A DNA stretch of 64,000 nt from Psychrobacter celer (GTDB lineage: Bacteria; Pseudomonadota; Gammaproteobacteria; Pseudomonadales; Moraxellaceae): NCBI RefSeq assembly GCF_016107555.1, contig NZ_JABASU010000001.1, forward strand, positions 299,006 through 363,005, read 5' to 3'. Within the stretch, counting starts at the first letter, position 1; every line of letters starts with the position of its first letter. The notes under the pieces were generated by a model. It was not told the origin of the DNA. It ran no database searches and saw only the letters and a program-made list of their open reading frames with translations. A program made the position numbers and the translations under genes. Positions 35,334 through 44,755 of the stretch are shown in pieces.

Positions 35334-36386
35334 TTATTTTGCGCTTGCAAACGCATTTTTTATCGTGGTCAGATCTTGTATCCATTGATAATAACCACCA
35401 AAGGCGAGATAAGAATCTGGACTTAGATAAACCACTTGGTCTTTTTGCCACGCGGTGGTTTGGGCGACCAGCGGATTGTCTAAGACTGCTTTGGCACCCA
35501 CGCTGTCTTCACCGATAGCGGCGCTACGATCGACGACGAATAGCCAATCAGGGTTGGTCTTTTGTAGATATTCAAAAGAGATCGGCTGACCATGACGACC
35601 GTCTTTGATTTGATCGTCAGCGATCGGCACATTGACGACATTATGAATAAAGCCATAGCGTGAGTCAGCGCCATAGACAGACATTTTATTGCCATTGACC
35701 ATCACCACCAGACCGGTGCCACTGTCTTTGGTGACAGCTTTGGCCTCTGTGATTAGGCTGTCGATATCGTTTTGTAATTTGGCCGCTTCCGCGCTTTTAC
35801 CAAATAGTGCACCTAAATCATGCAGGCGCTGTTTGCTGGACTCATAGATATTAGCCGTATCGATAGTCATATCTAAGGTTGGCGCGATGTTTGCGAGCTC
35901 ATCGTATTTTTCCGCCATACGCGAACCGACTAAAATCGCTTGTGGCTGCATGGCGTTTAGGGCCTCAAGATCAGGCTCAAATAAAGTACCCACCTCTTCA
36001 GGATCAGGCTGCGTCTCTGAATGCAAGTTGTCTAAAGGCAGGTCACTTGGCGCCCCATCGACAGCCACATCCAGCGCCGCCAAATCCTGTAGCAAGGTCA
36101 TGTCATAGACGACCAATGGCGATGGATTCATTGCCAGATCGATATCCCCTCTGGCGGTATCGACAGTAACGGTATGCGTCGAGACAGCATCGTTATTGGC
36201 GACGTTTTCGGCATGGTCAGCGGTTGGGTTTTCGGTCTGAGCGTCCGCAGGCTCTGAGTCGTTGGACTCAGGAGAGCTGCAGCCTGCCACGCTGATCGTC
36301 GCGGCAAGGGCGGTGGCCATCGCCGTCCATAAGGGACGTTTAAAAAAAGTGCTAGAGAGGCGGTTGGATAATACAGTAGTAGACAT
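35334..36386 (-). CDS. Ferric-siderophore binding lipoprotein (FatB/CeuE/YclQ type)
   Basis: 350 residues. Signal peptide with hydrophobic ATALAATISVAGC and lipobox VAGC (Cys near residue 36), then an acidic Ser/Asp/Glu linker. The periplasmic-binding domain of the FepB/FhuD type has NPSPLVVYDMTLLQDLAAL, MQPQAILVGSRMAEKYDELA, LVVMVNGNKMSVYGADSRYG, and NPDWLFVVDRSAAIG. These match the FatB/CeuE/YclQ group, whose members bind catecholate or mixed ferric siderophores such as petrobactin and anguibactin. First gene of the importer operon, transcribed divergently from tonB across a Fur-box-rich spacer. Confidence 0.9.
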   Translation of the reverse strand: MSTTVLSNRLSSTFFKRPLWTAMATALAATISVAGCSSPESNDSEPADAQTENPTADHAENVANNDAVSTHTVTVDTARGDIDLAMNPSPLVVYDMTLLQDLAALDVAVDGAPSDLPLDNLHSETQPDPEEVGTLFEPDLEALNAMQPQAILVGSRMAEKYDELANIAPTLDMTIDTANIYESSKQRLHDLGALFGKSAEAAKLQNDIDSLITEAKAVTKDSGTGLVVMVNGNKMSVYGADSRYGFIHNVVNVPIADDQIKDGRHGQPISFEYLQKTNPDWLFVVDRSAAIGEDSVGAKAVLDNPLVAQTTAWQKDQVVYLSPDSYLAFGGYYQWIQDLTTIKNAFASAK

Positions 36387-36676
36387 AAATAACTCGGTAA
36401 ATCAGCTGGGTGAGCGGTGTATAGACAAAGTAATCAGCTTGTAAAACATCAACGACGGTCTGAAAACCATCATAGTCACCACACGGCTCATATAAAAAAA
36501 AGAGCTGGTCTTCCAGGATGTATCACATAGGGTGATAGGCAGGACGATGCTCAGCGGTATTATTATCATTCGTACATTCACTATCCAAGCGCTCGTTGAT
36601 GTTGATATTGTAAGTTAAGTGTACTCAAGCGGTCTTATCGGATAGATAATCGGTCATGATAAATTAATTGAGACTT

Positions 36677-36698
36677 ATTATCAATATAAATGATAATG
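36677..36698. promoter_or_regulatory. Fur-like box, importer side
   Basis: ATTATCA (from 36678) and TGATAAT (to about 36697) are inverted around 7 bases, in the pattern of overlapping Fur hexamers. Confidence 0.55.
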
Positions 36699-36797
36699 GT
36701 TTTTATTAACGTATTGCCAATTACAAATAAAACAAGCACGTTATTTTATCGGGTGCGACTGATTTAGGCTTGGCCTAATAAAATTAACACAATTTAT

Positions 36798-36816
36798 TAT
36801 TGATAATAATTATCGT
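36798..36816. promoter_or_regulatory. Fur-like box upstream of tonB
   Basis: TATTGATAATAATTATCG is close to the Fur consensus (GATAAT-rich dyad), about 50 bases before the tonB ATG, where it would overlap the promoter. Confidence 0.7.
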
Positions 36817-36867
36817 TTGCACTATCATCTACATCATTCTACCTCGGTCACTGAATATTAGAGTGTT

Positions 36868-37809
36868 ATGAGTTCAACGATTTTAGACGCGCCATCTCCC
36901 AAACAGACGCTCGCCGCTGCCGTGGTCGTCGTCGGCCTTCATGCCTTGACTGTCGCTGCGCTAGTGGCGATGAAAGCGCCTGAAAAACCAGTAGAAGCAA
37001 AAATCCAAACGCCGCCCATTGAGATAGAGCTTGTGACATTGCCGCAAAAAGAGCCTGTCGCCGTGGAAGAGCAAGAGGCGCCAAAAGTGCAGCCAGCGCC
37101 GCCAAAACCTAAAGCCGCGCCTACCTTCAAGGCTCAACCAAAACCGATCAAAGAGCCGGTTATCAAAGAAAAACCGCCTAAAGCAACGCCACCGAAGAAA
37201 GCAACGCCGCCTAAAAAAGTAATAGAAAAGCAGCCTGATATCATTAAAACAGAAGCGCCAAAAATACCGGCAGCTGAGCCTAAAGTCGATACCCAAGCGG
37301 CTGATGAACAACGCATAGCTGAGGAGCATCGCAGAGCCGAGGAGCGTCGTATAAGAGAGCAAGAACAGCAGAAGGCCGAGCAAGAAGCCCGTGATAGAGC
37401 AGCAGCGCAAGAGGCTGAGAGATTGGCAGCAGAGAAAGCGGCTAAAGAGCAAGCGGCTAAAGAAGCTGCTGAGGCTGCGGCACAAGCCAAAGCAAAAGCT
37501 GCAGCAAGCAATACGCCAGTGAACTTTACTGCCAGTAATGCTGATTGGGCATCGCCGCCGAGATTGAGCTTTCCTAAGCGTGCTGCTCGAAATGCTCAAT
37601 CAGGTGATACGTTTAATGTGGTGTTGGTGTTGAGGGTCAACAAGCAAGGCGGCATTGATAGTGTACGAGTGTCGCAGCCGTCCGGCAATCCAAGTGTGGA
37701 TAAAGCAGCGCAGCGTCAAGTTCGCTCTGGCAAGTTTACACCCTTTACACAAAACGGCGTGCCCGTGGTGGGCAATGTAACACTAACAGTTAGCTACGCT
37801 GTACCTTAG
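36868..37809 (+). CDS. tonB: TonB energy-transducing protein
   Basis: 313 residues. One N-terminal membrane anchor (about 14-33, LAAAVVVVGLHALTVAALVA), a periplasmic Pro/Lys-rich stretch (40-125, with repeated PPKP, KATPPKK), an Ala/Glu/Lys-rich predicted coiled coil (145-212), and a C-terminal TonB domain (225-313) with PPRLSFPKRAARNAQSG, VVLVLRVNKQGGIDSVRV, and SGKFTPFTQNGVPVVGNVTL. The domain transmits proton-motive energy to outer-membrane receptors. The coiled-coil insertion makes it longer than E. coli TonB (239). First gene of tonB-exbB-exbD; a Fur-like box lies just upstream. Confidence 0.93.
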   Translation: MSSTILDAPSPKQTLAAAVVVVGLHALTVAALVAMKAPEKPVEAKIQTPPIEIELVTLPQKEPVAVEEQEAPKVQPAPPKPKAAPTFKAQPKPIKEPVIKEKPPKATPPKKATPPKKVIEKQPDIIKTEAPKIPAAEPKVDTQAADEQRIAEEHRRAEERRIREQEQQKAEQEARDRAAAQEAERLAAEKAAKEQAAKEAAEAAAQAKAKAAASNTPVNFTASNADWASPPRLSFPKRAARNAQSGDTFNVVLVLRVNKQGGIDSVRVSQPSGNPSVDKAAQRQVRSGKFTPFTQNGVPVVGNVTLTVSYAVP

Positions 37810-37938
37810 CGCGCATTTTATTGAATTCATCTCATTAATTTTAAAAGATATTTATAATTTTATGATTCTTTATGATAAGGCGAGCTGTGATATACGCCGC
37901 GCTATCATAGGATGATATTAAACATTAAGGAGTCTGGC

Positions 37939-38616
37939 ATGGACTTTATGCACTACTGGCAAATCAGCGACATGGTGACCAAAACCTTGTTTTTTTTGCT
38001 ACTTATCTTGTCTGTCGTCTCTTGGGTGACGGGGATTATTCGCGTACTACAAAGCCGAAAACTGGCCGCTACTGTCGCGGACGATTTGAGTCAGCAGATT
38101 ACCGCTAAGCAGCCTGAGCTGGCCGGCTGTGATGCCGCGCAGCGTCGCCTAGTCACCGAGCAGACATTGCTCAAGCATATCGGCCGCTACCGCTTTGCCA
38201 GCGAGCGCGGCCTGCCTATCCTTGGCACGACCGCTGCGATTGCGCCCTTTATCGGGCTATTTGGGACGGTATGGGGCATCTTTCATGCGCTGCACAATAT
38301 CGGCATGACCGGACAGGCAGGACTCGGACAAGTGGCAGGGCCTGTCGGTGAGGCGCTGATTATGACAGGCCTTGGCATCGCGGTTGCCATCCCAGCGGTG
38401 GTGTTTTATAACCTCTCGGTGCGTATCAATCGCCGAGTGATGTACCATGCCAATGACCGCGCCCATGATTTGTTGGCGACATCTGCTAAGCAGGTAGCGA
38501 CCAATAACCGTCCAAGTACCGTACCCGCCGCACAGGTGGCAAAAGATCAGCAGGACACTCAAAAAGACGCACAGCACACCGCTCACTATCGCAACTCAGC
38601 GCCATCGCAGGGCTAG
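37939..38616 (+). CDS. exbB: TonB-complex motor protein ExbB
   Basis: 225 residues from the ATG at 37939, which has AAGGAGT at ideal spacing; the frame extends nine codons upstream without a ribosome site. Inner-membrane MotA/TolQ/ExbB family: first membrane segment TLFFLLLILSVVSWVTGII, then a cytoplasmic part, then LPILGTTAAIAPFIGLFGTV and GPVGEALIMTGLGIAVAIPAV, the helices that form the proton channel with ExbD. The C-terminal 45 residues are polar and low-complexity. Located 129 bases after tonB and 82 before exbD. Confidence 0.95.
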   Translation: MDFMHYWQISDMVTKTLFFLLLILSVVSWVTGIIRVLQSRKLAATVADDLSQQITAKQPELAGCDAAQRRLVTEQTLLKHIGRYRFASERGLPILGTTAAIAPFIGLFGTVWGIFHALHNIGMTGQAGLGQVAGPVGEALIMTGLGIAVAIPAVVFYNLSVRINRRVMYHANDRAHDLLATSAKQVATNNRPSTVPAAQVAKDQQDTQKDAQHTAHYRNSAPSQG

Positions 38617-38698
38617 TCGCTGTTGGGACATAAATGGGCAGCAGGGCGCCAAACGAGTACAAACGGTGCATCAATAACCAAACGTATTGAGGATAGTT

Positions 38699-39100
38699 AT
38701 GGCATTTCAACTGGGTGATGATGATAGTCAGAGTATGAATGAGATGAACCTCATTCCGCTGATTGATATCATGCTGGTCTTGATGATTATATTTTTATTG
38801 ACGGCGACGGTGCTCAATCCAACGGTACCATTGGACTTGCCAAAAACCAGCGCAGCAGTCACTGAGCCGCCACCAAAAGCCATTCAAATCAGTATTGATA
38901 AAGACGCGGGCATATTTTGGGACAGCGATCCGATTAGTATGGACGCGCTAGAGGCAAAGCTACAAGAGCAAAGTGCAACAGGCGAGGATCCTTCGGTACA
39001 GCTACGTGCTGACAAAGACAGCAAGTATGATACCGTGGCACAAGTACTGGCCGCCGCTAGCCAAGCAGGACTGACCAAGATAGCCTTTGTCAATGAGTAG
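38699..39100 (+). CDS. exbD: TonB-complex protein ExbD
   Basis: 133 residues from the ATG at 38699, chosen because GAGGA lies 6-10 bases upstream; an in-frame TTG at 38687 is less likely. ExbD/TolR family: one membrane helix (about 20-40) with MNEMNLIPLIDIMLVLMIIF, which contains the essential Asp (LIDIML), then a periplasmic domain with PKTSAAV and VQLRADKDSKYDTVAQVL. Works with ExbB as the proton-driven motor for TonB. Confidence 0.95.
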   Translation: MAFQLGDDDSQSMNEMNLIPLIDIMLVLMIIFLLTATVLNPTVPLDLPKTSAAVTEPPPKAIQISIDKDAGIFWDSDPISMDALEAKLQEQSATGEDPSVQLRADKDSKYDTVAQVLAAASQAGLTKIAFVNE

Positions 39101-39302
39101 CCTATATAAAGTAGGCAGTATAAAGTGCGAGTAAGCGGGCAGTTATAGCAGCAGATTGGTAAAAAGTAGCAGGGCGCCGATCGACAGAAAAACCACCAAA
39201 ACAACAATAAGAAAAATCAAAATAATAAATGCTTTCTCCAGCCTCGCTCGGGTAACCTTGCGAGGTTTCCTTTATTTTGTATTTTGGGTTTGGTAGACCC
39301 TA

Positions 39303-39875
39303 TTACCAAGCGTAACCAAAAGGACGATAACCATAGTCAAAGCGTCCAAATCCATAGCCGAATGGATAAGGCGTGCGCAGATAGTCGAGGTCGCGCTGAC
39401 GAATATAATAGTAGCGCCCTTGCGAGTAGGCCTCTTCTAGCTTTTCAATGCCTTCCAACGGACAAACAGGCTGCCAGTCGTAGCCTTCACGGCCCAGCTT
39501 ATAGGCGTTGAGCTCGGTGCAGTAGGTTTTTAGGCCTTGCTGGCGCCCTTGCTCCCATTGGATGCGATTGGGCATCGCACCGCCGACGCTTGCGCATTGA
39601 TTGGTATAGTGTCCAAAGTACGCTCCTGAACGGCCACGGATACCATCTGCGTAGCCGACCTCCTGCCAGTTGCTGGCTTGGCACTGCTGCGGCGTTAGGC
39701 TCTGGGTCGTGGCGCAGCCTGATAATAGTAGCACGGCCGTACCTATCATCGCCAAGCTCAGGCCTGCTCGGCTTTTTTGTATACCGTGTCGGCTGGTTTG
39801 TATATCGCTTGCTAGCGTGGCGACTTTGCGGCGTGACGCGGTGCTCGATGAGTTTTGCTGAAGAAGATAATTCAT
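39303..39875 (-). CDS. DUF2799 lipoprotein
   Basis: 190 residues. A lipobox LLLSGCAT is present after a long basic N-region (Cys near residue 54), so the protein is probably membrane-anchored in the periplasm. The domain pattern WQEVGYADGIRGRSG, FGHYTNQCASVGG, WEQGRQQGLKTYCTELNAYKLG and a final Cys in QPVCP fits DUF2799, a family of small Cys-containing bacterial lipoproteins of unknown role. The C-terminus is rich in Tyr, Arg, Phe and Gly. Single gene, convergent with exbD. Confidence 0.82.
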   Translation of the reverse strand: MNYLLQQNSSSTASRRKVATLASDIQTSRHGIQKSRAGLSLAMIGTAVLLLSGCATTQSLTPQQCQASNWQEVGYADGIRGRSGAYFGHYTNQCASVGGAMPNRIQWEQGRQQGLKTYCTELNAYKLGREGYDWQPVCPLEGIEKLEEAYSQGRYYYIRQRDLDYLRTPYPFGYGFGRFDYGYRPFGYAW

Positions 39876-40172
39876 AATAAACCTGCGCGCGTTTAAAATT
39901 ATGGTTTATCATAGCACCTTTTAGAGCCGCCAGCTTTTTGTATCTTGTGAGTATTGGTGTTTTTATATATCGATAAGTAATTGATATACCAGTGAATCCA
40001 TAAGAGTGATAGCACGGAGGCGAGCTACAAGCGTTTGCGGCTACTGTGTATGACTTGCTTGATTTTTAGGCGTTGATACGCATTATAAGTGTCTATCCGC
40101 GCGCTTTTTAGCCGCCAGTCGTGAGCGTTATATTTTTCATATCATTGTTTTCAGTCAAAAGGCCACACCATC

Positions 40173-40763
40173 ATGGGAATATTGATCGGCGTTATCATTG
40201 TACTATTTGTGTTAGGGAGTATGATGGCGCTCAAGCCTAACGGTATCGATCAGCGTTTGGATAAGCTGCGCATGACTGCGCGCCGCTTGCAGCTCAACCC
40301 AAAGCTGGTCAGTTGCCCTGATTGGATCAAAGGCCGTGACAACGAGTATGGCCGCGGCATGCTTGGGCAGTACTGCCTCATACTGGACGATATCCAGCTG
40401 CCCCATGCGCGCTATCAAGTGATTGATGGACAGTGGCGACCAGATAGGAGCTTTGTCGATACAAGTGTAGATGACAGCAAGCTTGTGGTGCCAAGTGCGA
40501 TTCGCTCGACTCATAGCAAGCCTGTCATCAAACCGGCCAACTTTGCTTTGGACAGAGCGCCGCTGGACTTGCCTGCGAGCATCGAGCCTTTTATCAAAGG
40601 ACTGTTGACCAAAGCCAATAGCATCGTGATTTACTGGGAAGATATCGCCTATGTGCGTCCAGCAACCAACCCCGCCTATCAACAAAAAATGATTGAGACT
40701 GATCTATTAGTCCTAAAGGCAAACCTAGACAAATGGGCGCGACAAATGCAAAAAAATCCCTAA
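40173..40763 (+). CDS. Unknown membrane-anchored protein upstream of topA
   Basis: 196 residues. One N-terminal membrane segment (about 2-21, ILIGVIIVLFVLGSMMAL) and a soluble domain with no family I recognise: RLDKLRMTARRLQLNPKLVSCPDW, YCLILDDIQLPHARY, and a tail FIKGLLTKANSIVIYWEDIAYV...LKANLDKWARQM. The two Cys are well separated. AAAGG is upstream of the ATG. It reads in the same direction as topA 259 bases ahead, but no shared promoter is evident. Likely a conserved Moraxellaceae protein; function unknown. Confidence 0.75.
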   Translation: MGILIGVIIVLFVLGSMMALKPNGIDQRLDKLRMTARRLQLNPKLVSCPDWIKGRDNEYGRGMLGQYCLILDDIQLPHARYQVIDGQWRPDRSFVDTSVDDSKLVVPSAIRSTHSKPVIKPANFALDRAPLDLPASIEPFIKGLLTKANSIVIYWEDIAYVRPATNPAYQQKMIETDLLVLKANLDKWARQMQKNP

Positions 40764-41022
40764 AGCTGGTAAAGCAATTTTTCGTCTCCATTTAATAGCA
40801 ATATGCAAGCACTTTTGGCAAACTCTCAGTCATTTGCAGTTGACAGCTTAATACTTAGCAGTGTAACGTCCTTATAACCTGCGCTTTGTATTATGGTTAG
40901 TGTTTGTTTCATAACCGTTTTTATTGGCAGCCATTACTACAATAAATCGCTGAGCGAATATACTTAGCTACTATAAATTGCCATGCTGCTGAATTTAAAC
41001 CTACTTTTCATCTACTTATATT

Positions 41023-43709
41023 ATGGTGTCGTCACATATGGCAAAAACCACAACCAAAAAAACTCCAGCATCCACGACCGATAACCCAAAAAAAGGCAAG
41101 TCGTTGGTGATTGTCGAGTCACCCGCCAAAGCAAAAACCATTAATAAATATCTTGGTGATGACTTTATCGTACGCTCAAGTATCGGTCATGTCCGTGATT
41201 TGCCCGTTAGTGCCAGTAAAAGTGCAAAAAAGACAACCGCTGCCAAAAAAGATGAGACGCTGAGCAAAGAAGAAAAAGCGCAGCAAGCACTGGTGCGCCG
41301 TATGGGTGTCGATCCAGAGCATGACTGGGCGGCCGTCTATGAAGTGCTGCCAAACAAAACCAAAGTCATCAAAGAGCTAAAAGCACTGGCCAAAGACGCT
41401 GACAAAATTTATCTGGCCACGGATATGGATAGAGAAGGGGAAGCCATCGCTTGGCATCTAAAAGAAGTCATCGGCGGCCCTGATAGCAAATACCAGCGTG
41501 TGGTTTTTAATGAGATTACCAAATCCGCCATTCAAAATGCGTTTAAAGAGCCATCAAAGCTCGATATCGACCGTGTCAATGCCCAGCAAGCGCGGCGCTT
41601 TTTAGACCGTGTCGTCGGCTTTATGGTATCGCCGCTGCTATGGCAAAAAATCGCACGTGGTCTGTCGGCGGGCCGTGTGCAGTCGGTTGCGATGCGCTTG
41701 GTGGTCGAGCGTGAGCATGAGATTCGCGCTTTTATTCCAGAGGAATACTGGCAAATTCATGCCGATACCCACGTTACTGCTAGTAATGCCAAAAAACCGA
41801 CAGATGCTGAGCAAAGCTCGATTCGCCTAGAGGCGACCAAACAAGGCGGTAAAACGCTTAAGCTGGTCAATAAAGAGCAGACCGATAAAGTCTTAGCCGT
41901 ACTCAAAACCAGCGATTTTATCGTCAAAGAACGTGAAGAAAAACCCACGCAGTCGCGTCCGAGTGCGCCGTTTATCACCTCGACCTTGCAGCAAGCGGCC
42001 AGCACACGCTTAGGGTTTTCAGTGAAGAAGACCATGATTTTGGCGCAGCGCCTGTATGAGGCGGGGCACATTACCTATATGCGTACCGACTCGACTTTTT
42101 TGTCTGGTGATGCTTTGGCAGCTGTGCGTGGCTATATCGAAGACAGCTATGGCGATAAATATGTGCCAGAAAAACCAAATTTCTATGGCAACAAACAAGG
42201 TGCACAAGAGGCGCATGAGGCGATTCGCCCATCTAATGTCCATATGAAATCCACCCAGCTCAAAGGCGTTGAGCGCGATGCCATACGTCTGTACGAGCTG
42301 ATTTGGCGTCAGTTCGTCGCCTGTCAGATGCTGCCAGCAAAGTATCTATCGGTGAATTTATTTGTGGCGGCAAGCGATGTCGAGCTAAAAGCCCGCGGCC
42401 GTACCATGGTGTTTGATGGCTATACAAAAGTCATGCCGCCTGCCAAGACTGACGATACGCTACTGCCTGATGTCAAAAAAGGCGATCAGTTGACCCTAGA
42501 TAAGCTCGACCCAAGCCAGCACTTTACCAAGCCACCACCGCGCTATACTGAGGCCAGCCTTGTCAAAGAGCTGGAGAAAAAAGGCATCGGCCGTCCATCG
42601 ACATATGCCTCTATCATCTCCACCATTCAAGACCGCGGCTATGTCAAGCTTGAAAACAAGCGCTTGTTTGCCGAAAAAATGGGCGATATCGTCACCGATA
42701 GATTGACCGCAAGCTTCCCAGACTTAATGGACTATACCTTTACTGCCGCGTTAGAGGACAAACTAGATCACGTCGCAGAAGGCGATCAAGACTGGAAAGA
42801 TGTGCTAGATAACTTTTATGGCGACTTTAAAAAGACGCTCGAGCGCGCCAAAGAAAAAGACGGCATGCGCCCCAATGACCCGACCGATGTGCCAGACGTG
42901 CACTGCGATATATGCTCGCGTCCAATGCAGCTGCGTACCGGCTCGACGGGGGTGTTCTTAGGCTGCACCGGTTATAACTTACCGCCAAAAGAGCGCTGCA
43001 AAGGCACCAAAAACTTGATGCCAGTCGAAGCTTTTGCCAATCTTGATGAAAGCGACGCGGCCGATGAAGTGGCGGAAGTCAAAGACCTGATGGAGAAAAA
43101 ACGCTGCCCCAAATGTGGTACAGCGATGAACGGCTATATCGTCGATGGCGGCCTGAAACTGCATATCTGCGGTAACAATCCTGACTGCGACGGTTATATC
43201 TTAGAAGAAGGTAAGTTTGAAGTCCCAGGCTCAGATGCGCCAACCATTGATTGTGATAAGTGCGATGGACAAATGGAGCTAAAGACCGGACGCTTTGGCC
43301 CTTACTTTGCCTGTCAGCAGTGCGACAACACCCGCAAAGTGCTAAAAACCGGTGAAGCTGCACCGCCGCGTATGGATCCGATTCATCTGCCAGAGCTCAA
43401 ATCAACCAAGCATGATGACTATTTTATCTTGCGTGAAGGCGCTGCAGGCATGTTCCTCGCCGCCTCAAAGTTTCCAAAAGTGCGCGAAACTCGTGCGCCC
43501 AAGCTGGCTGAGCTGCGACCTATCAAGGATAAGATGGAAGATAAATTCCAGTATCTGTTTGACGGGCCAGATGAAGATCCAGATGGCAATCCAACGATAC
43601 TGCGCTGGTCACGTAAGAAAAAAGAGCAATACATCGGCTCTGAAAAAAACGGCAAAGCCACGCGTTGGGGTGTGTACTGGCGCAATGGCGAGTGGGTTGA
43701 GGAGTAATC
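41023..43709 (+). CDS. topA: DNA topoisomerase I
   Basis: 894 residues, type IA topoisomerase that relaxes negative supercoils. The TOPRIM domain has [19 protein letters not shown] and [16 protein letters not shown] (acidic metal-binding triad). The active-site Tyr is in [13 protein letters not shown] (about residue 346). Further marks: [35 protein letters not shown], and [20 protein letters not shown]. Three C-terminal zinc-ribbon repeats are visible ([24 protein letters not shown]), followed by a basic tail. The first ATG lacks a strong ribosome site; Met6 (41038, MAKTT) is an equally good start. Ends in a terminator shared with sodC. Confidence 0.97.
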
Positions 43710-43820
43710 AATACCAGTCCAAACGATAGCCAATCTTCGATACCGATACAGTGAGCGACCTAATAGTCGCGTATCTGATTTATTTGGATTCGATCATACC
43801 TTGCGATGTTAATGCCTATA

Positions 43821-43853
43821 AAAAAACCTCTTAGATGATCTAAGAGGTTTTTT
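43821..43853. terminator. Bidirectional terminator between topA and sodC
   Basis: A nearly perfect palindrome, 16-bp arms around one base, with CCTCTTAGAT/ATCTAAGAGG core and A-run left, T-run right. It can serve both convergent genes. Confidence 0.95.
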
Positions 43854-43892
43854 ATTAGCAAACAGCTATGTTTTACGACCGAACTACTGCGA

Positions 43893-44450
43893 TTAGGTCT
43901 TTTCGATGATACCACATGCCACACGGTCACCTGCATTACCCGCAGGCTGACTGGTATAATCATCAACCCCACTATGCACGATAAAGGCTAAGCGGTTGAC
44001 ACTGTATTTGCCAGCTTCTGCCGCAGAGATTTTTTTGTTGACGTAGTTGATGGTAGCGACACCATCTTCGTTTGCTGTCAAGTTGGGCAGGTCGCCTGCA
44101 TGGCCATTCATGTCATCAGGGTTTGAGTGCGGTTTGTTGTCTGGATTAAAGTGACCGCCTGCCGCTTTACCCATATTGGCACAGCTGCCTGTCTCGTGGA
44201 TATGAAGCGATACGGTCTTACCAGGCTGCAAGTTCATCAGCTTACCATATACCTGTACGCCGCCATCTACTGGACGTAAGAATACTTGTCCGACCTCGTT
44301 TTGATTACCAGCGACGGCTTTGATGGTAGATTTTAGTGCTGGCTGATTGACAGGATTGCCTGTTTTCATTTGACCTTCGACCGTTTGACAGCCAGTCATG
44401 GCAAGAGCCGAACCACATAATAGCGCACCACTAAGCATTAACTTATTCAT
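43893..44450 (-). CDS. sodC: Copper/zinc superoxide dismutase, lipoprotein
   Basis: 185 residues from the ATG at 44450, since GGAGAG lies right before it; the four-codon longer start would place the ribosome site inside the gene. Lipobox MTGC at about residue 24 follows a signal peptide, so it is likely anchored in the outer or inner membrane facing the periplasm. The metal ligands are complete: VSLHIHETGSC (Cu His pair), GGHFNP (bridging His), HSNPDDMNGHAGDLPN (Zn), and FIVHSG; the Cys pair and the Arg in GDRVACGII are also present. Detoxifies external superoxide. Monocistronic. Confidence 0.93.
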   Translation of the reverse strand: MNKLMLSGALLCGSALAMTGCQTVEGQMKTGNPVNQPALKSTIKAVAGNQNEVGQVFLRPVDGGVQVYGKLMNLQPGKTVSLHIHETGSCANMGKAAGGHFNPDNKPHSNPDDMNGHAGDLPNLTANEDGVATINYVNKKISAAEAGKYSVNRLAFIVHSGVDDYTSQPAGNAGDRVACGIIEKT

Positions 44451-44686
44451 TATTCTCTCCATTTATATTTATTCGTTGTGATGAATGTCTACTGTTTTCT
44501 CAAAGTACTCATGTTTTCTGAGTACTTAAACACTGTACTCAAAAACTGTCCTCAAACACTGCTTAATTGCTCAAGCATTGCTTAATGTCGCAATCAGTAT
44601 AGCCAAGCATTAGGTATAGTTATTCATCAAATGCGCAACAATCAGTTAATAAATGTAAGTATCGTATGGGTTTAAAAAGCATGAGG

Positions 44687-44721
44687 CAAAAAAGCCGCCC
44701 ATCATGACGATGAGCGGCTCT
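44687..44721 (-). terminator. Terminator of lon
   Basis: On the minus strand AGCCGC...GCGGCT forms a stem extended by CATC/GATG, then a T-run, 35 bases beyond the lon stop. Confidence 0.88.
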
Positions 44722-44755
44722 TTAATTTGTAAGATGGGATTAGTAACGAATCAGA

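Larger units (their letters stand above)
36387..36867. other. Divergent promoter region between the siderophore importer and tonB
   Basis: 481 AT-rich bases. Two Fur-like sites (36677-36698 and 36798-36816) are listed separately, and a further partial one is near 36558-36572 (ATTATTATCATTCG). No gene recognised. Both flanking operons should be iron-repressed. Confidence 0.6.

Noticed and set aside
36961..37599. A 212-residue open frame on the minus strand opposite tonB
   Set aside because: It is rich in Arg, Phe, Cys and Leu as expected from the complement of the Pro/Lys/Ala-rich TonB codons, has no ribosome site and no domain.
39241..39270. Hairpin CCTCGC...GCGAGG as a terminator for exbD
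   Set aside because: The stem is only six bp with a long loop and no clear T-run on the plus strand.
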